This document shows, in pieces, positions 1-8,400 of a stretch of DNA of 20,178 nt. Position numbers and translations under genes: made by a program. How positions within the stretch are numbered: the first letter of the stretch is position 1; each line of letters starts with the position of its first letter. Origin of the DNA: Bacteroides sp. UBA1317 (GTDB lineage: Bacteria; Bacteroidota; Bacteroidia; Bacteroidales; Bacteroidaceae); the NCBI GenBank assembly GCA_002307035.1, contig DBTL01000082.1:1-20178 (forward strand), given 5' to 3'. Below the pieces are notes generated by a model that ran no database searches, had not been told where the DNA came from, and saw only the letters and a list, made by a program, of their open reading frames with translations.

Positions 1-58
1 CACTTTATAAAATAAAAATCCGTCAATGATAACTGACGGATTTTTATTTTATAAAGTG
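1..58. terminator. Perfect 58-bp palindrome acting as terminator
   Basis: Positions 1-25 and 34-58 are exact reverse complements around an 8-nt loop, giving a 25-bp stem with a GC core (ATCCGTCA/TGACGGAT) and A/T-rich outer arms that supply a U tract on either strand. The stop codon of the methionine aminopeptidase remnant (49-51) lies inside the stem, so it most likely terminates that minus-strand gene and, being symmetrical, a convergent gene outside the window. Confidence 0.85.
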
Positions 59-234
59 ACCTTTTCGGGATTGCTTCTTTCCGTTAAGATAATTGGCTTG
101 TCGGAAGTAACGATAATAGTATGTTCGTGCTGCACACAGTACCCCCCTTTATTGCCAATCAATGTCCATCCGTCAGATTCGGTATTAACCAAAGTAGAGT
201 CGGTTGTTAAGAATGTTTCGATAGCCGATCGCAT
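49..234 (-). pseudogene. map: Methionine aminopeptidase, C-terminal remnant
   Basis: The 61 residues resemble the last part of a type I methionyl aminopeptidase (removal of the initiator Met from nascent proteins). The segment near AIETFL corresponds to the metal-binding Glu region (usually TIEP or AIET), SDGWTL is the usual motif before the final strands, and HEHTIIVT carries the last metal-ligand Glu. The family is about 250-290 residues, so three quarters of the gene, including the catalytic His and Asp ligands, is missing. Upstream of the ATG the frame meets a stop about 12 codons back with no further Map-like sequence. The break point lies within a few bases of the start of the neighbouring AraC-like remnant, as if one deletion removed the 5' ends of both. 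A working copy must exist elsewhere because the enzyme is essential. Confidence 0.72.
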
Positions 235-242
235 TAATATCC

Positions 243-893
243 ATAATAACCGTTCTCTAATTACATTTCAAACAGCATGGATTAATGGGGGGATTATGAA
301 AAATATCTATGTAAATAATCTCAATAAGGTTGAATCTGTTTTAGTTGTCCGGTTCAAGCCGTATGCATTTTATGATATTTTCAATCTGCCGACTCGCTTT
401 TTCAGAAATAAAGACGTTGCTTCGCTGGCTGATATTCATTTTGATCCGTTTGTTTGTATTAAACCAAATCTATGCTGAAAAACAAAACAATAACAGAATT
501 AGGCAAATAGAATCTTACATAAAACAAATAGCCTCTACTCCTAAATACAACCATTCTTTATTTGATTCAGCCATAGAATATATAAGTACAATGAAAGGAC
601 AAACAACCGTATCACATGCAATTCATCAAATAGGCGTAAACTACAAATGGTCGGAACGTAGTTTTCTAAATTGTTTGGGCATATCTCCCACAGATCCAAT
701 ATCTGAATATCCAGCCTTACTACGCACTCAATATTCTTTTCAACACATCCTGCATCGCAATTTTGATACAAGTCAAGTTCACTTGCTCGTGTGATTGACA
801 TGGTATTCTATTCTTCCATTTCTTATTCAATTTGTTCCGTTCATCCACTGTTTTGTCCGGTTCAACCACAAAGTGCTTGAAAGATCCCATCAG
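243..893 (+). pseudogene. AraC-family transcriptional regulator, multiply frameshifted
   Basis: Pieces in three frames line up in order as one AraC/XylS-type regulator of the group with an N-terminal sensing domain typical of Bacteroidota. About 243-440 (frame 2) gives LVVRFKPYAFYDIFNLP, the usual conserved stretch of that domain. About 445-770 (frame 3) gives IYAEKQNNNRIRQIESY followed by the helix-turn-helix stretch around KWSERSFLNCLGISP. Near 776-815 (frame 2) SSLARVIDMVFYSS matches the second HTH entry, usually SLxxVAYDMGYxDQSHF. From 814 (frame 1) FHFLFNLFRSSTVLSGS matches HFxREFRxxTGxxP. At least three frame changes, near 440, 770 and 814, make it non-functional. The N terminus is also absent. 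The family call rests on motif recognition by eye. Confidence 0.65.
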
Positions 894-907
894 CAGACAT
901 ACTTTTG
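876..907 (+). promoter_or_regulatory. Bacteroides sigma-ABfr-type promoter
   Basis: TTG at 877-879 and TACTTTTG at 900-907 match the Bacteroides -33 (TTG/TTTG) and -7 (TAnnTTTG) elements, with a 20-bp spacer as expected. It lies about 30 nt before the ATG at 939, so it should drive the exported repeat protein. It overlaps the 3' end of the AraC-like pseudogene. Confidence 0.75.
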
Positions 908-938
908 TGTTATCAAATAACCCAACTATTATTTATAT

Positions 939-1496
939 ATGAAAACAATTTTAAGAAATCAAGAGATGTCAAAAGACACAAGGAATCATCATCCTAAATT
1001 ATTTCTTCTTCTCGCCATCATTGGAATGCTCTATGTCGGAAACACCTCAGCGCAACACAGGGGAAGACACCTTGCGCCTCCGGCAGCCACTAGAGGAGTT
1101 GTGGTCACAACCATGCCACGCGGTGGTGCCTGGGTCACTTACGGCGGAAGCCGCTACGTCTATAGCGCAGGAGTTTGTTACCGACCTCACAAGAGAGGTT
1201 ACGTTGTGGTGGCACCACCATTCGGATTCCGCATCCGAGTATTGCCTGTAGGTTACACCACCATCTATGTCGGAGGCTTTCCTTATTACTATTATGCAGG
1301 AACATATTATGTGGTGAAAAACGAGGAATATGTAGTGGTACAGCCACCGATAGGTGCCTTAGTGGAGTCTGTTCCCAAAGGAGGAAAAGAGATCACCATT
1401 GATGGAAACACATATTACGAGGTAGACGGAATCCAATATCAAGCCATCATGCACGATGGAACGATCTGGTATAAGGTGATAAAAGTGCGTTCTTAA
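939..1496 (+). CDS. Exported DUF6515-like protein with three internal repeats
   Basis: This 185-residue protein has an N-terminal signal peptide whose hydrophobic core LFLLLAIIGMLYVG ends in a likely signal peptidase I site, TSA|Q, near residue 39. A second ATG at 966 (residue 10) would give a more ordinary signal peptide and is a plausible true start. The mature part has three imperfect repeats of about 40-45 residues, beginning near RGVVVTTMPRGG, RIRVLPVGYT and LVESVPKGGK. Each has the pattern V-x-P-x-G-G, a Gly-containing turn, Y-Y/V, then a strand closing with YVVV-x-PP-x-G; the third is most degraded. The Tyr/Val/Gly-rich composition suggests short beta strands. I recognise it as similar to DUF6515 proteins of Bacteroides, whose function is unknown; periplasmic or surface location is inferred. 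It has its own promoter just upstream and is monocistronic. Confidence 0.85.
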   Translation: MKTILRNQEMSKDTRNHHPKLFLLLAIIGMLYVGNTSAQHRGRHLAPPAATRGVVVTTMPRGGAWVTYGGSRYVYSAGVCYRPHKRGYVVVAPPFGFRIRVLPVGYTTIYVGGFPYYYYAGTYYVVKNEEYVVVQPPIGALVESVPKGGKEITIDGNTYYEVDGIQYQAIMHDGTIWYKVIKVRS

Positions 1497-1600
1497 AACA
1501 GTAAATCGTGCTTTGCAACCAATCTGTCTTCTCAAGCAAAAGGGGCTGTCCGATTAGCTCCAATTTTTCGATTAATTTACAGCTGGAAGAAGATATAACT

Positions 1601-1671
1601 TCAGCGTGTTGAATGTACGAGATCAGCGTGTTGAAGTCATGATTTCAACACGCTGATCTCGTACATTCAAC
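1601..1671. repeat. Long palindromic intergenic repeat with nested direct repeat
   Basis: Two perfect 28-bp arms (1608-1635 and 1644-1671) are separated by 8 nt that themselves contain the palindrome TCATGA, so the whole can extrude as a near-continuous cruciform. TCAGCGTGTTGAA occurs directly repeated at 1601-1613 and 1623-1635 and inverted at 1644-1656. There is no U tract, so it does not look like an ordinary terminator. It resembles REP-like or MITE-like intergenic repeats. Confidence 0.8.
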
Positions 1672-1708
1672 GGACCCCTCTCAGAAGGCCTGTAGGGGCG
1701 GTTACTAA

Positions 1709-1816
1709 TATCAACAAAATCAGAGAGCTATTAAAGAGAAAAGCCTCAATATCCTCCTACTGAATCACTATTTGAACAATAATGATGTAATTGCTCAAAA
1801 ACACCTCGAGGTTTAA
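1709..1816 (+). pseudogene. Possible 3' tail of a lost gene
   Basis: A 35-codon open stretch ends at TAA 1814-1816, with the strong terminator hairpin beginning at the very next base. The last residues, NHYLNNNDVIAQKHLEV, read like natural protein sequence. There is a stop directly upstream (1706-1708) and no start codon, so at best this is the C-terminal tail of a gene whose body was deleted. I do not recognise the family. It could also be chance. Confidence 0.25.
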
Positions 1817-1859
1817 AAAAAAGTCCTAAGTGTTTTCAGAAAACACTTAGGACTTTTTT
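1817..1859. terminator. Strong rho-independent terminator
   Basis: A perfect 20-bp stem (1817-1836 with 1840-1859) and a 3-nt loop CAG, A6 on one side and T6 on the other, make a bidirectional intrinsic terminator. It has no intact gene immediately upstream on either strand. The nearest plus-strand gene ends 320 nt away, which fits the idea that a gene body was lost here. Confidence 0.88.
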
Positions 1860-2160
1860 CGTTAGAGCGGTGTTCGGGCATTTTGCCTTTACCTGCATTC
1901 ATCCATAATATGGACGGAGTTATGAGTGGATTTTCAAAAATTACACTTTATTATTTCTCTTTCTTTTTAATTATTTTGTTTCTTTGTGCCCTCATGATGG
2001 ATATAAATCGCAACAAAATCAAATATCCATTGTTTTTATAAAATATAGTGCACAACAAAATGAAAAGATAATTATGAGCAATAACAGAAACTTTATCAAA
2101 GGTTATTTTGTTGAGGCTTCCAGATAAATGGAGCAAAAACAAAATAACGGGCTTATTCAA
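1860..2160. other. Gene-free stretch
   Basis: This A/T-rich segment of about 300 bases has no convincing coding sequence on either strand. A 69-codon open frame on the minus strand has no recognisable motif. The only structure seen is a 9-bp inverted repeat, CAACAAAAT near 2052 and ATTTTGTTG near 2107. It lies on the truncated side of the group II intron relic and may be deletion-scarred. Confidence 0.5.
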
Positions 2161-2378
2161 GGGTGTACTTTCAGCTTACGCCCTTCTCAATTTCCTTTAG
2201 CAGACTCGTCCCACACACTTTTGCCCGATCCGCTTCTTGTTCGTCAGCCGAGAGTTTGCCGCCGGCTTCCTTCAGATTCCACTTCGCAATGGACACCCTT
2301 ACCTTAAACTAATGGTTGGTCGCTACATACCTCCACAGTGGACCTATACCACCGAATTATTAATCATGCACGACGCAC
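2161..2378 (-). mobile_element. Group IIC intron, 5' (domain I) fragment
   Basis: Read on the minus strand from 2378, the sequence starts with the canonical group II 5' end GTGCG. It continues into conserved domain I blocks that I recognise from class C introns such as the Oceanobacillus iheyensis one: AAGGGTGTCC, then TGGAATCTGAAGGAAGC, then GGCAAAC and GACGAACA. Similarity fades around 2161, near the expected end of domain I. No reverse transcriptase/maturase frame and no domain V or VI follows, so this is a dead, truncated ribozyme. It sits immediately after the U tract of a rho-independent terminator (2383-2412), the known target preference of class C introns. An open frame of 72 codons on the plus strand here is a shadow. 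Confidence 0.82.
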
Positions 2379-2382
2379 CATT

Positions 2383-2412
2383 AAAAAAACGTACTACAGA
2401 ATACCTGTACGT
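2383..2412 (-). terminator. Terminator of the phosphatase/SusCD operon; intron target
   Basis: On the minus strand a stem-loop (2389-2412; ACG and TACAG pairing with CTGTA and CGT across a 3-nt bulge) is followed by a run of U (A run 2383-2389 on the plus strand). It lies 57 nt past the stop of the histidine phosphatase and should end the minus-strand operon. The intron relic begins 4 nt after the U tract. Confidence 0.65.
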
Positions 2413-2468
2413 CTTTAACACATGTAAATTGTTAACTTTAAATTCTAAAATATAAAATGACGTGTTAT

Positions 2469-3731
2469 TCATCTTAAAATACCTTTATAAAAGTTCTCTA
2501 CATCTTTCCAATGATAATAAGGCGATATATCAGTTTTTATGGGTATAAGGATTTCTCTCTCATTAAGCATAAATTTCACTAATACATCATTTGAGGCCTT
2601 CTTACGGAAAAAGATCAATTGAATGTTTCCACCCATAGGAGCTATTTTAAAATCTGACCAGAACTTATAAAATTCTGAAGGCTCAGATATTGATGCATCA
2701 CAATCTTTAAGCTGCAAGAGTGCCGCCAATGGTATTAAGTTACCATCATGACCGAATCGGAATGCGGCTCCTGTATTTCCTTTTGCTATAACTTCATTTG
2801 CGCTCTCAATAATATTACTCAATAAAGGCTTGGCATTGGCTATCATTAAACCATTGTTCTGAGCGGAATTTGAATCACAGACGTAGAAACGATAATTAAA
2901 ACTTTGCCATAGATCAAAGAGCTCTTCTTTTTGAAATAGGTCGTAAAAGGAAGTGGGGGTTTCCATGTTTTGCATATCAATGGCAATCCAATAGAATCCC
3001 CACATCAGAGCATAAGGATTAACCTTCTTGGTGACATATATCTTATCAGAAAATAAAGAGGCAATCAATCTGTCCGGATGTGTATGGCTCTCTTCAAATT
3101 TACGATATTCCTCTCGCCATGGACCTTTTTCTGAAGTGAAGAGATTTGATTCTTCGGTATGAAAATTGAGATAATTCATATATTTATTGCTGGCCTCACG
3201 GGTAATTTTCAATTTGGGGTTCAACTCTTTTAATCGTTCGCAAAAAGCGTCCATCGTCATAGCACAACGGAGAACAACAGTGGAACGAGCTGTCATCTTC
3301 GCGTCTTCATTGAACACTTCTTTATATGACTTATACATGCGCTCGGCAATGCCTCGTTGTTGACGTTCTCCTAATGGTGCGAGATCACCGCCATGTCCTT
3401 CGGCTTCTTTCCATATTTCAGTCAAACGATTGCAGACGTTTAGGCCCAAAGGAGTTAACGCATTCTTATCTCGGGCGTCTACAAATAGATCAACTACCCA
3501 TTTATAATCTTGGTCACTCAATAAGTAACGGGAACCATGACGCCCGTAATGACTGATATAGAATGGCTGATATCCTTTTGGTGACATTGTTTGTGTTGGA
3601 ATATCCGTAGAATATGCATAATATGCTCCACCCATCTTCTCTATTGTCTGGAACATCTCTTCTTTTGATGTTTGCCCCATTACAGCCCAAATATTCAAGA
3701 AAAGAAGAGTAATCGAAAAAAATATTTTCAT
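2469..3731 (-). CDS. Exported histidine (acid) phosphatase, clade 2
   Basis: This 420-residue protein begins with a signal peptide (MKIFFSITLLFLNIWAVMG, residues 1-19). The catalytic motif RHGSR is at residues 64-68, where the His forms the phosphohistidine intermediate, and GHDG at 327-330 supplies the acid/base Asp seen in histidine acid phosphatases. The length fits clade 2, which includes phytases and multiple inositol polyphosphate phosphatases (MINPP); MINPP usually has HAE rather than HD, so exact substrate is open. It follows the SusD gene by 30 bp and is the last gene of the operon before the terminator. The context implies release of phosphate from a ligand bound or imported by the neighbouring SusCD pair. 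No lipobox is seen, so a periplasmic location is likely. Confidence 0.88.
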   Translation of the reverse strand: MKIFFSITLLFLNIWAVMGQTSKEEMFQTIEKMGGAYYAYSTDIPTQTMSPKGYQPFYISHYGRHGSRYLLSDQDYKWVVDLFVDARDKNALTPLGLNVCNRLTEIWKEAEGHGGDLAPLGERQQRGIAERMYKSYKEVFNEDAKMTARSTVVLRCAMTMDAFCERLKELNPKLKITREASNKYMNYLNFHTEESNLFTSEKGPWREEYRKFEESHTHPDRLIASLFSDKIYVTKKVNPYALMWGFYWIAIDMQNMETPTSFYDLFQKEELFDLWQSFNYRFYVCDSNSAQNNGLMIANAKPLLSNIIESANEVIAKGNTGAAFRFGHDGNLIPLAALLQLKDCDASISEPSEFYKFWSDFKIAPMGGNIQLIFFRKKASNDVLVKFMLNEREILIPIKTDISPYYHWKDVENFYKGILR

Positions 3732-3761
3732 TCTTTTAATATAATATTATTAATTAGCGAA

Positions 3762-5459
3762 TCAGTTTGTGTAATCCGAATTCTGAGTCAAATTGGGATT
3801 GGTTGTAAATTCATCTTGTGGAATTGGGAAAAGCATGTATTTATCATCTACATCTTTACCTATATAGTTACCGGCTTTGCCATCGCTGCCTTTCCAGTCC
3901 CAATTATATCCTTTGGTGTATTTGCCAAAACGAATCAGATCCGTACGACGTACATTCTCTGTATAAAGTTCACGGGCACGTTCATCAAGTATAAAGTCAA
4001 GAGTCAAATCACTATCACTGATAGCACCTGATACGGAGCTTGTTCCATAGTTTCCAGACAGATAAGCCCTGTTGCGCACTTCATTCACGTAACTCAATGC
4101 TTCTGAACGCGTTCCTCCTCCACCTCGCAAGATAGCTTCTGCTGCCATCAGATAGGCGTCAGCCGTACGAAATGCAGGGTAGTCAACAGATGAATAGACT
4201 GTACCACCATCCACTAGTTCTTTACGATCTTTTGTTACGTTTCTCCATTTGATACAGGCATAGCCATTAGCGAAATCTTTCTGAAAATCTTTACCTTCTT
4301 TCCATGTATTCTTTGTATGGTCAATGGTGAAGAATTGAGCACGTTTATCCATTTTATTGTCACCCCATGGATCGTTTGCATCAAACAGTTGATCGGATGC
4401 TGCGAATTTATCCACAAGCTGTGTCTTCACGCGGGCATTGCCCCAACCACGAGTACCCACACCTGTTAGAAAGTAGTTATTCATAGAGCCGTTGACCAAC
4501 GCCTTGATTAGAAAATTGGTACCGGCACTTCCCTGGGTATAATCAGCATCTTGTTCCAATCCCCAAATAATTTCTGAGCAATCACTGTTATCAGCCAGGA
4601 ATATATTTCGATAATCAGAAGCTAGCGGGTATTTTTTGCTGTCAATAATCATTTTAGCATATCTATAAGCATCAGCATAATGATCTTCTCCAACCCATGT
4701 TTGTGCATTCAGATAAACACGAGCCAGAAGGAACCAGGCAGCGGCCTGATCGACGCGGCCATATTCTTTGTTACCTACCACTACCAAGTCTGAAATCAGA
4801 CTTTCAGTTTCGGAAATCACATAATCATATATTTCCTTGCGTGTTTTTTGAGCGGGAATAGTACCAACCTCCATTGTTTCATCCGCATAAGGAGCCGAAC
4901 CGTAGAGATCACAAATCATGCTATAACAATAGGCACGGAGGAAACGAGCTTCTGCACGATAGTTTACATAATCGTTCTTTAAATCTTCATAAACGCCACG
5001 ACTTTGTAATTTATCTTCTGTGCACTCGCGTAAGAACTCATTGCAATAGCTAATAGCCATATACAAACGATAATAAGGATAACTTACCACCTTAGTAGAT
5101 GCATCCCAATTCATATAGAGCATTGAGAGTGTCCCATGACTGCTTCCTGCATGAAGGCATATCTCATCAGTTGAGGCTTCTTGTAGATAAAATAAGCAAC
5201 GGGTATATCCGCTATAACCTTCATCAATACTGGATACATCACCATCGCCGCCGTCACCTCCTTGCTGTCCTGTAAGAATGAGCGAAGCATAACATTTGGC
5301 CAATACACCACGATAACCATCAGCCGACTGATACACGTCTTCGCCGATAAGTTGATTATTGTCAAGAGGTAAAGTGTTTAAATCGTCTACACAAGAAGAG
5401 AATGAACTAATGGCTATAACAACCATCCAGATATATTTAATTGTTGTTCTCATAATCAC
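3762..5459 (-). CDS. SusD/RagB-family nutrient-binding lipoprotein
   Basis: This 565-residue protein starts with a lipoprotein signal ending in SSFSSC (Cys23), so it is expected to be lipidated and exported to the cell surface. Family features include NTLPLDNN after the lipobox, the TPR-like helical stretch AEARFLRAYCYSMICDLYG, the late RTADAYLMAAEAILRGGG helix, NEVRNRA, and the terminal LDERARELYTE...R-T-D-L-I-R-F-G block with FPIPQDEFTTNPNLTQN. SusD proteins form the lid over a SusC barrel and bind ligand before import. It starts 14 bp after the SusC stop and is clearly co-transcribed. A second ATG at residue 3 (MRTTIKYI) is an equally good start. Ligand cannot be told from sequence. Confidence 0.95.
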   Translation of the reverse strand: MIMRTTIKYIWMVVIAISSFSSCVDDLNTLPLDNNQLIGEDVYQSADGYRGVLAKCYASLILTGQQGGDGGDGDVSSIDEGYSGYTRCLFYLQEASTDEICLHAGSSHGTLSMLYMNWDASTKVVSYPYYRLYMAISYCNEFLRECTEDKLQSRGVYEDLKNDYVNYRAEARFLRAYCYSMICDLYGSAPYADETMEVGTIPAQKTRKEIYDYVISETESLISDLVVVGNKEYGRVDQAAAWFLLARVYLNAQTWVGEDHYADAYRYAKMIIDSKKYPLASDYRNIFLADNSDCSEIIWGLEQDADYTQGSAGTNFLIKALVNGSMNNYFLTGVGTRGWGNARVKTQLVDKFAASDQLFDANDPWGDNKMDKRAQFFTIDHTKNTWKEGKDFQKDFANGYACIKWRNVTKDRKELVDGGTVYSSVDYPAFRTADAYLMAAEAILRGGGGTRSEALSYVNEVRNRAYLSGNYGTSSVSGAISDSDLTLDFILDERARELYTENVRRTDLIRFGKYTKGYNWDWKGSDGKAGNYIGKDVDDKYMLFPIPQDEFTTNPNLTQNSDYTN

Positions 5460-5473
5460 TATAACTTCTTTTA

Positions 5474-8400
5474 TTAAAAATTCAAATTCAAGCCTAACAT
5501 AAATACACGTGGTCGCTGATATACATTATTGTCTATACCATTATATATTTCGGGATCAATGCCCGAATATCCAGTAAAGGTGTAGACATTTTGTACAGCA
5601 AAGGATAGACGCATATTACTCCCTGTTCTCCAGAGTTTATGAAATGTATATCCTAAGGTAATGTTGTCAATACGAAAAAAAGAAGCGTTTTCTAGAAAAT
5701 AATCGGTATATAAGCGTTGTTGTGTAAAGCCTGATTTTACAGTAGAATGCAAAATGTTGGATGAGGTTCCTTGTGAACTATAAAGTGCGTCATAAGAATC
5801 ACTTGCAGCAACGTAGTTATAGACATAATTATTTATGCTACCATGACCGTTTATTCCCAAATCCCATTTTTTGTAATTTAGCCTTGTAGATAAGCCGTAA
5901 AAGTAAGGAGCCATGGAACTTTTACCGGTAACGTACTTATTGGCATCTTCTTCGGAGGTAGTTATGCTACCATCTGCAGCAACATATTGTCCGTCAAGTG
6001 GCTTGCCGGTATCATCATATGCTTGTTTCAATAGAAAGAAGGTATAAGGAGTTTCTCCTACTTTATGAACCTGCAAATATTTTCCTGTTCCACCGGCATT
6101 GCCTGTTTTTACGTAATTGTCGTCTGTGTCAATCGTATTCAGTTTTGTTATTTTAGAAGAGTTCCATGTGAAATTCGCACTAATGCTCCATTCAAAATCT
6201 TTGTTTTTTAGAGGTATAGCATTGATGCCAAACTCAAAACCTTTGTTCTCCATTGTTCCAATATTTGTGTTGATGGCATTCGTGAAATTACTTCCTGCCG
6301 GAACATAAATTTCATTTAATAAATCTTTGGTGTTTCTTTTATAAAAATCCATAGAACCTGAAATGCGGTTATTCAAAAATCCCCAGTCAAGTCCTACATT
6401 ATAGGTTGAGGTAGTTTCCCACTTGATATTAGGGTCATAGCCGTCAGGGCGATAAGTTGTATACCATGTATCACCAAATTTGTAGCGGGCTTCATCATAA
6501 GAAGCGGTGTAAATAGATAGGTAAGGATAATCAGAAGTGATATCTTGTTGTCCCGTCTTTCCATAACTTAATCTTAGTTTTAAATTGGACAGAGCTTTTA
6601 CATTTGCCAGGAAATCTTCATTGTTAATTCTCCAAGCCAATGCAGCTGATGGAAAATATCCCCAACGATTTTCTTTCGAGAAACGGGAAGAGGCGTCGGC
6701 ACGAAAAGTCACGGTCAACAAATATTTTTGAGCATAAGCATAATTCACACGACCGTAATAAGACAATAAGTAATATTCACTCTCACTGTGGGATGGTGAA
6801 ATAAGCTGGTTCTTTTCTGTGTCGTTTGTCTCATCATTATATTTTTTCCAGAAATGTTGCCATCCGTATCCGCCCATTGCATTCAGGGTATGTTTTTTGG
6901 CAAACTCTTTGTTGTAATCTGCATACAAATCAAACAGATAGTTACGTTTATTTTGTTTGGAATTATAAGCCAGACCTGTACCGTCTTTCTGATTGGATAT
7001 ATACATACTCGGAGCATATTGAGGCACATTCTGATCGTAAGTGCTCTTCAATACATCATAGCCTAAGTTCATGTTAAAACGCAAATCTTCTAAACCGTGG
7101 ACTTTATAATCTAAAGCCATATTTCCGATGGAACGGGTTACTTTATTTTCATTATTGCTTAATTCTAATTCTGCAACGGGGTTATTGGGTGCAATGGCAA
7201 TAGGAACACCGCCGGACATCCACATGAAATATCCTAGTCCCACATTATTTGGATAGGTCTCATGAATAGGGCGGGTGGGGTCAAATGAAATAGCATCTCC
7301 AACAACACTGCTCGATACTTTATCATAGTTTTCCTTACTTGCTTTAATGTTAAGGTCGACAGACAAATGTTTATTGAAGAATTTGGGAGAAAGCCCCAAA
7401 CCGGCACTAAAACGACTATAACTATTTGTTTTGATGATACCATCCTGATTTGTATAGCCTACAGAGGCTCTATAAGGCATTTTCTTTATTGCTCCGGTTA
7501 TGGATGCATTGTGTTCGTGTCCAAAGGCTGTACGATAAATCTCTTTCTGCCAGTCCGTAGAAGCTGTTCCCAATTCAAAACCGTCGGGAGCAGCTGATTT
7601 ATTCGTATACATTTCTCTATATTCATCTGCTGAAAGGACACCAACATAATCATTTGCTTTGCTGACGGTGAAGTTGCTATTGTAGTTCACTGATGGTTTT
7701 GTTGAGCCACTTGTTCCTTTTTTAGTGGTGATGATAATAACTCCGTTTGAAGCACGCGACCCGTAAATAGCAGTTGAGGAAGCGTCTTTCAAGACTGTAA
7801 ATGATTCTATATCACTGGGATTGATGGAGCCGATAATATTTGATGAACCATTAATGGAGCTATTGTCTACAGGTACTCCGTCAATAACGATCAAGGGGTC
7901 ATTCGAAGCTGAAAGAGAAGAACCCATACGTATACGTATAGTAGCACCACTACCGGGAGCTCCTGAGGCCGAAACTACATTTACGCCGGCAATCTTACCA
8001 ACAAGAGCATCCTGAGCAGAAATCTGACTCCCCTTATTTAACTCATCCGGCTTAATTAATTGAATAGAACCTGTAGAATCCGATTTTTTCACCTTCCCAT
8101 ATCCTATGACAACCACATCATTAAGCAGTTGAGCATCCTCTTTCAGTATAATGCCGGAGGCCAATTGAGGCGAATTGGCAGAGACTTCAACAACCAGATA
8201 ACCTATATAACTAATTCTAAGTATAGAATTCTTTTTAGGTACAGAAATGCTGAAATTGCCATTATAGTCTGTTATAGTTCCGATTGACGTTCCTACTACT
8301 ATAATATTTGCACCAATAGCAGCTTCTTTCTTCTCATCGATAACGCGCCCTTTTATGGTGAAGTTCTGAGTATAAGACTTTGTTTTTTTCTTGTTGTCAT

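Noticed and set aside
541..801. Minus-strand open frame of 86 codons
   Set aside because: It is antisense to the AraC-like HTH remnant and has no protein-like motifs of its own.
1951..2160. Minus-strand open frame of 69 codons
   Set aside because: It has no start context, family motif or neighbours; the composition is that of A/T-rich intergenic DNA.
2237..2455. Plus-strand open frame of 72 codons
   Set aside because: It runs antisense through the group II intron domain I fragment; such frames are common artefacts of this RNA.
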